Assembly: GCA_937877295.1 (NCBI GenBank)
Contig: CALFIV010000336.1
Coordinates: 1 to 16,025, forward strand
Length of the DNA: 16,025 nt
Source of the DNA: an uncultured Clostridia bacterium
GTDB lineage: Bacteria > Bacillota_A > Clostridia > Christensenellales > CAG-138
Direction: 5' to 3'
Part shown: positions 1 through 4,848 of the stretch, piece by piece
How the letters are laid out: each line of letters starts with the position of its first letter
Numbering within the stretch: the stretch's first letter is position 1
Translations under genes and position numbers: made by a program
The notes under the pieces: generated by a model
What the model saw: only the letters and a program-made list of their open reading frames with translations
What the model was told of the DNA's origin: nothing
The model's database searches: none

Positions 1-13
1 GAGCTACGGAGAC
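1..13 (-). tRNA. 5' end of a tRNA-Arg-like gene, cut by the window edge
   Basis: Read on the minus strand these 13 bases are GTCTCCGTAGCTC, identical to the first 13 bases of the tRNA-Arg(CCU)-like fragment at 156-195. They cover the 5' acceptor strand, positions 8-9 and the start of the D stem. The rest lies outside the window, so whether this copy is intact cannot be seen. It is the last of three copies in the direction of transcription, so it is the one most likely to be complete. Confidence 0.4.
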
Positions 14-33
14 ATATGCAATTTTATCGGACA

Positions 34-82
34 GGCCTCCCGCTTAGGAGGCGAACGCTCTATCCTGCTGAGCTACAGAGAC
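34..82 (-). pseudogene. Truncated tRNA-Arg(CCU)-like gene, 5' part only
   Basis: The minus strand shows an acceptor 5' strand (GTCTCTG), a D arm pairing GCTC with GAGC, an anticodon stem TTCGC/GCGGG (two G-U pairs) around a loop CTCCTAA with anticodon CCU (Arg), and the start of a variable loop. No T arm and no 3' acceptor strand complementary to GTCTCTG follow; after about 20 unrelated bases the next copy begins. It differs from the copy at 156-195 at only two of the first 40 positions. It is a partial duplicate, not a working tRNA. Confidence 0.6.
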
Positions 83-155
83 ACTCATAAACCATATTCA
101 ATTTGAACTCCGTACCTTCTGCATTTACCCCTGAAGGCGGATGAACTGTCGCGTT

Positions 156-195
156 CTTAGGAGGCGAATGCTCTATCCTGCTGAGCTACGGAGAC
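156..195 (-). pseudogene. Truncated tRNA-Arg(CCU)-like gene, ends just after the anticodon loop
   Basis: The minus strand carries the acceptor 5' strand, D arm, 5' anticodon stem and a CCU anticodon loop. The matching 3' anticodon stem is lost: the next bases do not pair with TTCGC. About 45 bases further on, near 100-120, a short stretch resembles a variable loop and T loop (GGAGTTCAAAT), but its T stem and acceptor strand do not close. It is read as a relic of repeated integration or recombination in the 5' half of a tRNA gene. Confidence 0.55.
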
Positions 196-370
196 CGGTC
201 GGAAACAACAGTATGATACCACCGCGGCGGCGGGCTGTCAAGAAACGGAACGAGGAGATTGGATTTGACCGCATTTGATTCCTTTATAACGGCAAACGCA
301 AGTTTTATACTGTATATTATCAGATTTTGTCGAAAACTGGCATTCGACCGGCAGCAATGGGGGTGGCAGC

Positions 371-1666
371 TTGAACGGCAAACGAATCGGAATGGCAATC
401 CTCCTGTGCGTGATTGCGATGATGCTGCTTCCCACGCCTGGGTTTGCGGATGACGCGGCAGAGAATGACGCGCCGGATCTGACGGGCTTTTGCTCGTATT
501 CGTTCGGCGCATCCGACTATGCGCATGTTCCCGATGCGCTGTCGGATTGGGATTTTCAAACCGAACGGTTTCTCTGGGAGGGAAAGACGATCGGCATTTC
601 GTGGGACGATACGGTATTGGTAGACTCCGTATTCATCGAATTCAGCTCCACGCCGACAGCGTATCGAATTGTGCAGCGCAATGCACAGGGCGAGCCGATC
701 ACGCAGGCGTAGGGCGATCCGTTCATCAATTGCCTCATCAAGGTTACGGAGCAGACCCGCACGGCGGAGATTCTGTCGGAAGGCAAGCTGAACATCTGCA
801 CACTGCGCGCATATGGCGAAGGCAATATCGAGCGCTATCATCCATGGGATCTTTCGACGCACAAGCTTGATTATATGGTGATCGCGATGCATCCAGACGA
901 CGATGTGCTCTTTCTGGGCGCAATTGTTCCCATCTATGGCGCGGAAGGCGGCAGAAACGGTACAATCGTGTATGCAACGCTCTCTTCGCGGCCGCGGCGG
1001 GAAGAGGCGATCAACGGCGCATGGACCATGGGATTGCGAATTGCTCCGCAATTCGGACCGTTTCAGGACATTTCGAAGGAAGAGCCCGACACCAACGCGT
1101 CACGTTTCAACAGCAATCGGCTCATCCGGTATCTGGTTCGCGTTTTGCGGACCTACAGGCCGGAGGTCGTTTTCTCGCACGATCTCAACGGAGAGTACGG
1201 CCATTGGCAGCACAAGCGGCTGGCGCGGGCTGTCTTTGCGACCGTTCCGCTGGCAGCCGACGAAAGCTTTGATCCCGAATCAACTGCTGCATACGGCGTC
1301 TGGCGCGTCAAAAAACTGTATCTGCACCTGTATCCCGAACAGCAAATTGTGCTGGATGTGGATCAACCGCTGTCTGCGTTCGGCGGCAAAACCGCCGTCG
1401 ACGTTTCCAAGGAGGCGTATCTGCGCCATGCGTCACAGCTTTCCACAAAGCACGCCGTGCGTAATACAGGCGTTTACAGCCTGGCGGATTTCGGACTCGC
1501 ATACTCGATCGTCGGGGCGGATACACCGGGCGTCAACGATCCGTTCGAGCATGTTTCCAAGCAGGAACTTTGCCGCATGCTGATCGAAGAGACAATGTCC
1601 GACGCAATCGCAAACGGAATCAGACGTTACGGGATGCATCTGATCGGCGGCATCCCCAAACCGTAA
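371..1666 (+). pseudogene. Secreted PIG-L family deacetylase interrupted by an in-frame TAG
   Basis: One 432-codon frame is broken only by TAG at 710-712 (codon 114); the same frame continues without a shift to TAA at 1664-1666. PIG-L enzymes are zinc-dependent deacetylases of N-acetylglucosamine-type sugars. The TTG start at 371 follows a GGGGGTGG ribosome site; ATG at 392 is the alternative. Residues 1-26 form a signal peptide. The zinc motif HPDDD is at 174-178 and the second catalytic block, HDLNGEYGHWQH, at about 270-281; both lie at the same residue numbers as in the minus-strand paralogue at 5412-6935, which is roughly half identical by eye in this region. Alignment places a tyrosine of the paralogue opposite the stop. 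The downstream part restarting at Met875 keeps the catalytic motifs but has no signal peptide and no clear ribosome site, so it is probably non-functional. Unlike the paralogue there is no C-terminal membrane anchor. Confidence 0.8.
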
Positions 1667-1713
1667 AGAGCGGCGCGCGTGCGAATCGCATTCGGAAAAA
1701 TTGGATTCCGAGA

Positions 1714-1742
1714 TTGACGGTACATGAAAAATACGGTACAAT
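1714..1742 (+). promoter_or_regulatory. Sigma-70-type promoter of the rubrerythrin gene
   Basis: TTGACG at 1714-1719 and TACAAT at 1737-1742 are separated by exactly 17 bases. Transcription would start near 1749, about 30 bases before the rubrerythrin ATG. The gene therefore has its own promoter rather than depending on the upstream PIG-L frame. Confidence 0.75.
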
Positions 1743-1745
1743 ATC

Positions 1746-1760
1746 ATTTGTAAATCAAAT
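1746..1760. promoter_or_regulatory. Small inverted repeat over the rubrerythrin start site, possible operator
   Basis: ATTTG and CAAAT arms flank a TAAAT centre, directly after the -10 box and over the predicted transcription start. That is where a repressor of an oxidative-stress gene could bind. It does not match a PerR box that I recognise, and a 5-bp repeat in AT-rich DNA can arise by chance. Confidence 0.25.
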
Positions 1761-1779
1761 CATTACGGAGGTTTTTCAC

Positions 1780-2325
1780 ATGATCAAAAAGTGGATTTGC
1801 AGCGTTTGCGGTTACGTTCATGAAGGAGCAACGCCCCCGGAGCAGTGCCCCGTTTGCAAGCAGCCGGCGTCGAAGTTCAACGAAGTGAAGGAAGAAATGG
1901 TCTGGGCGGCGGAGCACGTCGTCGGCGCAGCGAAGGGCGTTCGTGAGGATATTCTCGAGGACCTGCGCGCCAACTTCCAAGGCGAATGCTCCGAAGTCGG
2001 TATGTATCTGGCGATGGCGCGCGTCGCGCATCGCGAGGGCTATCCGGAAATCGGTCTCTATTGGGAAAAGGCAGCATGGGAAGAAGCAGAGCATGCGGCA
2101 AAGTTTGCGGAGCTTTTAGGCGAAGTCGTCACCGATTCCACCAAGAAGAACCTCGAAATGCGCGTGGAAGCCGAATACGGCGCAACCGCGGGCAAGACGG
2201 ATCTTGCAAAGCGCGCGAAGGAGCTCGGTCTTGACGCGATCCGCGACACCGTCCACGAGATGGCGCGCGACGAGGCAAGACACGGAAAAGCTTTCGAGGG
2301 TCTGTTAAAGAGATACTTCGGCTAA
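1780..2325 (+). CDS. rbr: Reverse-type rubrerythrin (N-terminal rubredoxin domain, diiron domain)
   Basis: The 181-residue protein is a non-haem iron peroxidase that reduces hydrogen peroxide in the cytoplasm of anaerobes. A rubredoxin-like domain comes first, with CSVCG at Cys7/Cys10 and CPVC at Cys23/Cys26. A four-helix ferritin-like domain follows, with the two EXXH-type iron sites seen in EEAEH and DEARH plus further conserved glutamates. Classical rubrerythrin has the rubredoxin domain at the C-terminus; this order matches the clostridial 'reverse' form. The ATG at 1780 is chosen because GGAGG lies 9 bases upstream and the Cys motif begins at residue 7; the open frame reaches back to 1570, but that part overlaps the PIG-L frame and promoter and is not coding. 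It is a single-gene unit ending at the hairpin at 2361-2391. Confidence 0.95.
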   Translation: MIKKWICSVCGYVHEGATPPEQCPVCKQPASKFNEVKEEMVWAAEHVVGAAKGVREDILEDLRANFQGECSEVGMYLAMARVAHREGYPEIGLYWEKAAWEEAEHAAKFAELLGEVVTDSTKKNLEMRVEAEYGATAGKTDLAKRAKELGLDAIRDTVHEMARDEARHGKAFEGLLKRYFG

Positions 2326-2360
2326 TAAAAACCGTGTAAAATCAAGGGTTTTCGTAGAAC

Positions 2361-2391
2361 TAGGGGGATGTGGCTCAGTCCACTCCCCCTA
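2361..2391 (+). terminator. Strong hairpin after the rubrerythrin gene
   Basis: TAGGGGGA and GTGG pair with CCAC and TCCCCCTA with one bulged base and a short loop, about 35 bases after the stop codon. Only a weak AAATTATT stretch follows, so it is a GC-strong terminator without a good U-run. It also marks the left border of the AT-rich island. Confidence 0.5.
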
Positions 2392-2400
2392 AATTATTGG

Positions 2401-2480
2401 GTGTGAAAATGTGACTTATAGTGTGAGAACGACTCGACTAATGAGATGATGTGTGAATAAAAACGGGTGTGAAAGTGTGA
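2401..2480 (+). repeat. Cluster of GTGTGA direct repeats
   Basis: GTGTGA occurs at 2401, 2421, 2451, 2467 and 2475. The compound unit GGGTGTGAAAxTGTGA occurs twice (about 2399 and 2465) with one mismatch, 66 bases apart. The stretch lies between two hairpins at the left end of the island and contains no gene. Candidate roles are arm-type recombinase sites or element-end repeats; none is proven. Confidence 0.4.
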
Positions 2481-2523
2481 AGAGCGCAATTCCTAATAGA
2501 GTCGGTACGACAAGAAATTAGAA

Positions 2524-2555
2524 ATGTGGATGATCCGGAACCGGATCATCCACAT
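2524..2555 (-). terminator. Perfect 15-bp inverted repeat, terminator of the endonuclease-like gene
   Basis: Arms 2524-2538 and 2541-2555 are perfectly complementary with only two bases between them. On the minus strand the hairpin comes 23 bases after the stop codon at 2579-2581 and is followed by a T-rich stretch (TTCTAATTTCTT), so it fits a rho-independent terminator for leftward transcription. The near-perfect palindrome could also form a cruciform or be a protein site. Confidence 0.6.
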
Positions 2556-2578
2556 ACAAAATGATTATTCAAGGTGTG

Positions 2579-3184
2579 TTATACAAACTCAGACAAGACC
2601 TTTTCCCATTCTGTAAGGACTTCTCGTCCAATAATCAAATCATCTATCAATCCCATGTTTAATGTGTCGATGAACTTACACAGGTACGATTTGCCTAGCT
2701 CCCAAAAGGTATAATGGCTATCAATGAACATTACATGATGTACCTGAACGCCTGTCCTGTCATAGATTTCATTAAACTCATATCCATCGAGCTCGGCTTC
2801 ATATACCGCATCGGCAACACGACTACCAAATGATTTTGTGTAGTAGTATTCTTTAATCTCCCACACTATCTTTGGGCTGTAAATGGAAGGGTATGCGCCA
2901 TCAAATCTTCGACTTGATGCCCCTATGATTTTTTTGTTGTTCAGAAGGTAAATAAGGCCTCTTGGGTCAGGATTGAAATCCTCATCACCGCCAACGACTT
3001 TTTCTGCAATCATTGTTATTATGGCAGTAAAGTAGTTGACCTTCTTTTTCTCGCCTGACTGCTTATTCATAATCAGCTTGGACTTATAATCCCCCGTTCC
3101 ATACATTCTCTCAAATATGGCTCTGGCTTCATCAACGTCCATAAGGTTCTTTTCAACAACATCATTGAGAACGCTTGAGCGCAT
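2579..3184 (-). CDS. PD-(D/E)XK restriction-endonuclease-like protein, 5' end missing
   Basis: From Met3184 the protein has 201 residues, but clearly coding sequence continues upstream in frame for 59 codons to a TAATAA at 3362-3367, with no ATG, GTG or TTG in that stretch. The true start is therefore lost or frameshifted. A probable nuclease core is FDGAY (Asp95) followed 13 residues later by WEIKEYY (Glu109, Lys111), the D...ExK arrangement of PD-(D/E)XK enzymes, then a strand (HHVMFID) and C-terminal helices. This resembles type II restriction-like endonucleases, which cut DNA and usually pair with a methyltransferase; none is visible here. Codon use is AT-rich, unlike the neighbouring chromosomal genes. 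It is most likely a remnant carried by a mobile element. The exact family is not recognised with confidence. Confidence 0.6.
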   Translation of the reverse strand: MRSSVLNDVVEKNLMDVDEARAIFERMYGTGDYKSKLIMNKQSGEKKKVNYFTAIITMIAEKVVGGDEDFNPDPRGLIYLLNNKKIIGASSRRFDGAYPSIYSPKIVWEIKEYYYTKSFGSRVADAVYEAELDGYEFNEIYDRTGVQVHHVMFIDSHYTFWELGKSYLCKFIDTLNMGLIDDLIIGREVLTEWEKVLSEFV

Positions 3185-3379
3185 ATTGGAATAAAGGACG
3201 GCTTTGTTTATCCTATCAGGAGAGACGGAAATGTTTTCTTGATTGCAAAGCTCCTCAATTTGGTCATATGTATATGATAGGATTGCCCCGTTTTTTGAAT
3301 ATCCAATCTTCTCACTTATAAAACGGATAGATCCGCCGAATGGCGGTTCTACATCTTTTTCTTATTAAAGATAATCGAA

Positions 3380-3405
3380 CTGGAAAAAGCTCTCCGAGTG
3401 GTAAT
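3380..3405 (+). repeat. Imperfect direct repeat, copy 1 (partner at 3656-3685)
   Basis: CTGGAAAAAGCTCTC followed by GTGGTAAT here corresponds to CTGGAAAAAAGCTCTC followed by GTGGTAAAAT at 3656-3685, 276 bases downstream. The downstream copy forms the -35 to -10 region of the rep-leader promoter, so this may be a decayed duplicate of that promoter. Confidence 0.4.
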
Positions 3406-3474
3406 TGTTTCTGTCAGCAATTCAAAACCACAATAAGCAAGAATAATCAAAATCGACCATAATATGCGTATTTT

Positions 3475-3507
3475 GCGGGGTGCTGGGCTTGTCCAAAAGC
3501 ACCCCGC
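3475..3507. other. 10-bp perfect GC-rich hairpin, function unknown
   Basis: GCGGGGTGCT (3475-3484) pairs perfectly with AGCACCCCGC (3498-3507) around a 13-base loop. It stands out in AT-rich DNA. Neither strand has a T-run after the stem, so a terminator is unlikely. A single-strand origin or recombination structure of the former element is possible. Confidence 0.4.
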
Positions 3508-3529
3508 AACTGGTAATTTCATCTCAAAG

Positions 3530-3582
3530 AATTACCTCTCACCAACTCGATCATTGGTAATGCCGGTAATTGAGAGGTAATT
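3530..3582. repeat. 12-bp inverted repeat with embedded GGTAAT direct repeats
   Basis: AATTACCTCTCA (3530-3541) and TGAGAGGTAATT (3571-3582) are perfect complements. GGTAAT recurs at 3556, 3565 and 3576 at 9- and 11-base spacing, with further copies at 3400 and 3512. Short regularly spaced repeats next to a rep gene resemble iterons or a Rep/regulator binding site. Confidence 0.4.
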
Positions 3583-3656
3583 CAATCCGATAGGAATAAG
3601 CTTGAGTTGTGCGTTTTTGATTACATGTCGGGCAAACACATACAACCCCTAGCGGC

Positions 3657-3685
3657 TGGAAAAAAGCTCTCTTTCGTGGTAAAAT
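3657..3685 (+). promoter_or_regulatory. Predicted promoter of the rep leader
   Basis: TGGAAA at 3657-3662 and TAAAAT at 3680-3685 are spaced by 17 bases, and the -10 is preceded by TGG, an extended -10. The transcript would begin near 3692 and run through the antisense region and the hairpin at 3833-3861 into the rep remnant. Confidence 0.5.
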
Positions 3686-3697
3686 AGAAGAAGCGTA

Positions 3698-3765
3698 GAA
3701 AAATAAAAAGCCTCGGCGGCAACCAAGGCGAAAGGACAATGCTTATGAAACATCACTGAATTACT
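3698..3765 (-). ncRNA. Predicted short antisense RNA against the rep leader
   Basis: A minus-strand promoter (TTGACT at 3800-3795, 17-base spacer, TATCAT at 3777-3772) would start a transcript near 3765. About 36 nt later comes the hairpin GCCTTGG/CCGAGGC (plus coordinates 3710-3729, one mismatch), followed on the minus strand by TTTTTATTTTT (3709-3699), a good intrinsic terminator. The product would be about 65 nt and fully complementary to the plus-strand leader, including its antiterminator segment at 3749-3756. The layout matches countertranscribed RNAs of pT181- and pIP501-type replicons. Expression is inferred, not seen. Confidence 0.5.
3739..3759 (+). CDS. Possible leader peptide of 4-6 residues in the rep leader
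   Basis: AAAGGA at 3731-3736 is followed by ATG at 3739 and an in-frame ATG at 3745, the latter at ideal spacing, giving MLMKHH or MKHH before TGA at 3757-3759. The codons overlap the antiterminator segment 3749-3756, so ribosome position could influence termination, as in translational leader attenuators. A reading frame this short is often chance, and the antisense-RNA explanation for the same region is stronger. Confidence 0.25.
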   Translation: MLMKHH

Positions 3766-3771
3766 ATATAT

Positions 3772-3800
3772 ATGATATAACATATTTTCTGAAAAGTCAA
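3772..3800 (-). promoter_or_regulatory. Predicted promoter of the antisense RNA
   Basis: On the minus strand TTGACT (3800-3795) and TATCAT (3777-3772) are separated by 17 bases. The -35 box is near consensus. It faces the rep-leader promoter at 3657-3685, so the two transcripts overlap. Confidence 0.5.
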
Positions 3801-3832
3801 TGTAGCCCCCTTCACGGGATGTGTATAGATGT

Positions 3833-3861
3833 GATGTTCTCTAAGCTGGAACATCTTTTTT
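3833..3861 (+). terminator. Intrinsic terminator in the rep leader (attenuator)
   Basis: GATGTTC (3833-3839) pairs with GAACATC (3849-3855) and is followed by six T (3856-3861). It lies 36 bases before the rep ATG and downstream of the predicted leader promoter, so it would stop transcription before the gene. Its 5' arm, extended as GTGATGTT (3831-3838), is also perfectly complementary to AACATCAC at 3749-3756, giving an alternative antiterminated fold. Confidence 0.65.
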
Positions 3862-3896
3862 ACGCTCTATAACATTTCATGAAAGGAGCTTTTATT

Positions 3897-4163
3897 ATGA
3901 AAAAGAGTAAAAGAAAAACGAACTCCGCCCCGATGCGCGCCATGGCGGAGATTGTGAGTGATACAGAACACCTGTCGGTTGAGAAGATACAAGCTGTTCT
4001 GTCTGAGAAGGCCGCAAAAGGAATTATCCTTCAATATGTCTATTGCCTACACGACAAAGACCAATACACAGAAGACACAGATTTGCATAAGGCTGGGGAC
4101 TTCAAGAAGCTGTGTAAGGAATTTACATTCGTCACTATCCTTTATCAAAGTAAAACTTGTTGA
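3897..4163 (+). pseudogene. Plasmid Rep-like protein, truncated after its N-terminal part
   Basis: The 88-codon frame starts at ATG 3897, 6 bases after AAAGGAG; an in-frame ATG at 3879 precedes that site and is less likely. Residues 1-71 read like the N-terminus of small-plasmid replication initiators of Firmicutes: a basic start, then VSDTEHLSVEKIQ and CLHDKDQYTEDTDLHKAGD. In such proteins a PHYH/PHWH (HUH) metal motif follows at once. Here the similarity stops at about base 4109 and 17 unrelated residues follow, encoded antisense to the lipoprotein gene. Without the HUH motif and catalytic tyrosine it cannot nick DNA. It is read as the remnant of a rolling-circle-type replicon that still keeps its upstream control region. 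The family call rests on motif memory. Confidence 0.5.
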
Positions 4164-4544
4164 ATATGCTGTCCATATATTATTATCTTGCTGAAACAGC
4201 GTTGAGCCAATTACTATTTGATCGGTTTCATTCTTGTAGATCAGGCTGACATCCCCAAGTGCCTCATCAGCATTGGTTTGTTTAAATATAACGTCATTAT
4301 ATTCCTTACGCTCTTCTCCATTCTGTGCTATATATTCCTTCAACATTTCCCATGCGTCTACCTGCGGAGTCGGTTCGGGAGTCGGTTCGGAAGTTGGTTC
4401 GGGAGTTGGTTCTTGTGTTTGCTCAAGTGTTTCATATACTTTGGTTGTTTCAGACATAGACGCATTGGCCACTTGATCGCCATTGCAAGCGATAAGGGAT
4501 AGTGCTATTACGAGCGATAACAGGATTGTGGTTGTTTTTTTCAT
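4047..4544 (-). CDS. Lipoprotein with Pro/Thr/Glu linker, C-terminus replaced by antisense rep
   Basis: The 165-residue protein starts at ATG 4544 behind GGAGG; an upstream in-frame Met at 4589 falls in the leader RNA and is rejected. Residues 1-20 are a lipoprotein signal ending in LIAC (Cys20), so it would be lipid-anchored outside the membrane. A linker of repeated PTPE units follows, then a small domain (AWEMLKEYI, VIFKQTNADEALG, VSLIYKNETDQIVIG) of no family I recognise. The last 20 or so residues, from about LLEVPSLMQ on, are encoded antisense to the rep remnant and end in a hydrophobic CVFCVLVFVV, so the native C-terminus has probably been lost at a junction near 4109. The start is preceded by the structured leader at 4557-4735, which implies regulation by premature termination. 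No function is proposed. Confidence 0.6.
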   Translation of the reverse strand: MKKTTTILLSLVIALSLIACNGDQVANASMSETTKVYETLEQTQEPTPEPTSEPTPEPTPQVDAWEMLKEYIAQNGEERKEYNDVIFKQTNADEALGDVSLIYKNETDQIVIGSTLFQQDNNIWTAYSTSFTLIKDSDECKFLTQLLEVPSLMQICVFCVLVFVV

Positions 4545-4556
4545 TCTCTTACCTCC

Positions 4557-4593
4557 AAAATAAAAAGTGTGTGGTTCAAACGAAGCCACACAC
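4557..4593 (-). terminator. Intrinsic terminator directly before the lipoprotein ribosome site
   Basis: On the minus strand GTGTGTGG (4593-4586) pairs with CCACACAC (4574-4567) around an 11-base loop, followed by TTTTTATTTT (4566-4557) and at once by GGAGG and the ATG at 4544. It would stop transcription before the gene unless an alternative fold forms. Its loop (4585-4577) is perfectly complementary to CAAACGAAG at 4616-4608 upstream in the same RNA. Confidence 0.65.
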
Positions 4594-4735
4594 CGAAAAA
4601 CGCATAACTTCGTTTGCTACCACACAAAACTTTGACCAGAACCATCTACGATGGATGCCAAATTGAAGCTGCGTTTTTGCCGAAGCGAAAAACGCACCCT
4701 ACATAGATAGCTCTGATATACAGTTTTGTGTGGTA
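4567..4735 (-). ncRNA. Structured leader RNA, candidate riboswitch or attenuator
   Basis: From the predicted start near 4734 the RNA begins with TACCACACAAAACT (4735-4722), whose perfect 14-nt complement is at 4631-4618. That stem encloses a TGCGTTTTT/AAAAACGCA hairpin (4696-4688 with 4678-4670) and a CCATC/GATGG hairpin (4654-4642). After the closing stem come CAAACGAAG, a second TGCGTTTTT (4604-4596) and the terminator hairpin. Several segments are present twice and can pair with more than one partner, as expected of a switch. It matches no riboswitch class I can recognise. Confidence 0.55.
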
Positions 4736-4740
4736 AAATA

Positions 4741-4769
4741 ATTATATCATATCAATTCCCATTTTTCAA
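4741..4769 (-). promoter_or_regulatory. Promoter of the structured leader and lipoprotein
   Basis: On the minus strand TTGAAA (4769-4764) and TATAAT (4746-4741) are separated by exactly 17 bases. Transcription would start about 7 bases on, near 4734, which is the first base or two of the 14-bp inverted-repeat arm. Confidence 0.7.
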
Positions 4770-4809
4770 TCACAGAATACGATTTTTTCTTCATTCTCTT
4801 GGGCTTTTA

Positions 4810-4818
4810 TGCTACAAT
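4810..4818 (+). promoter_or_regulatory. Extended -10 promoter of the WYL-type regulator gene
   Basis: TGC precedes TACAAT (4813-4818), an extended -10 element 30 bases before the ATG at 4849. The -35 region (TTCATT, 4790-4795) is weak, which is usual for extended -10 promoters. Confidence 0.45.
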
Positions 4819-4848
4819 GACATTATCATCATAGGAGCGTATGCGGAA

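Larger units (their letters stand above)
3362..3656. other. Gene-free AT-rich stretch with repeats and hairpins
   Basis: No convincing gene lies here. It contains GGTAAT repeats at 3400, 3512, 3556, 3565 and 3576 and ATTACC at 3531, a 10-bp GC-rich hairpin at 3475-3507, a 12-bp inverted repeat at 3530-3582, and the first copy of a direct repeat (3380-3405). Its position just upstream of a rep remnant makes a former replication origin or rep-binding region a reasonable guess. Confidence 0.4.

Noticed and set aside
710..712. TAG as pyrrolysine or another recoded amino acid
   Set aside because: PIG-L proteins are not known to use pyrrolysine, the paralogue has an ordinary tyrosine there, and no Pyl machinery lies in the window. 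A nonsense mutation is simpler.
320..1051. Minus-strand open frame of 243 codons
   Set aside because: It overlaps the PIG-L frame, whose signal peptide and HPDDD motif establish the plus strand as coding.
2330..2360. AAAACC...GGTTTT stretch as an integration core matched at the right border (5290-5310)
   Set aside because: Only GGG(C)TTTTCG is shared, with an internal difference. That is too short and imperfect to call a direct-repeat attachment site.
3551..3739. Minus-strand frame of 62 codons with a CPTC motif
   Set aside because: It runs through the rep leader, promoter and antisense RNA terminator, has no ribosome site, and shows no protein-like domain apart from one chance Cys pair.
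3776..3781. Plus-strand extended -10 (TGATATAAC) as the rep promoter
   Set aside because: No -35 box at the right distance; the same bases form the -10 of the better-scoring minus-strand promoter, and a better plus promoter lies at 3657-3685.
4618..4735. 14-bp inverted repeat as terminal repeats of a miniature transposon
   Set aside because: No target-site duplication is seen outside the arms, and the left promoter, terminator and ribosome site are positioned exactly as for a leader RNA, which explains the repeat better.
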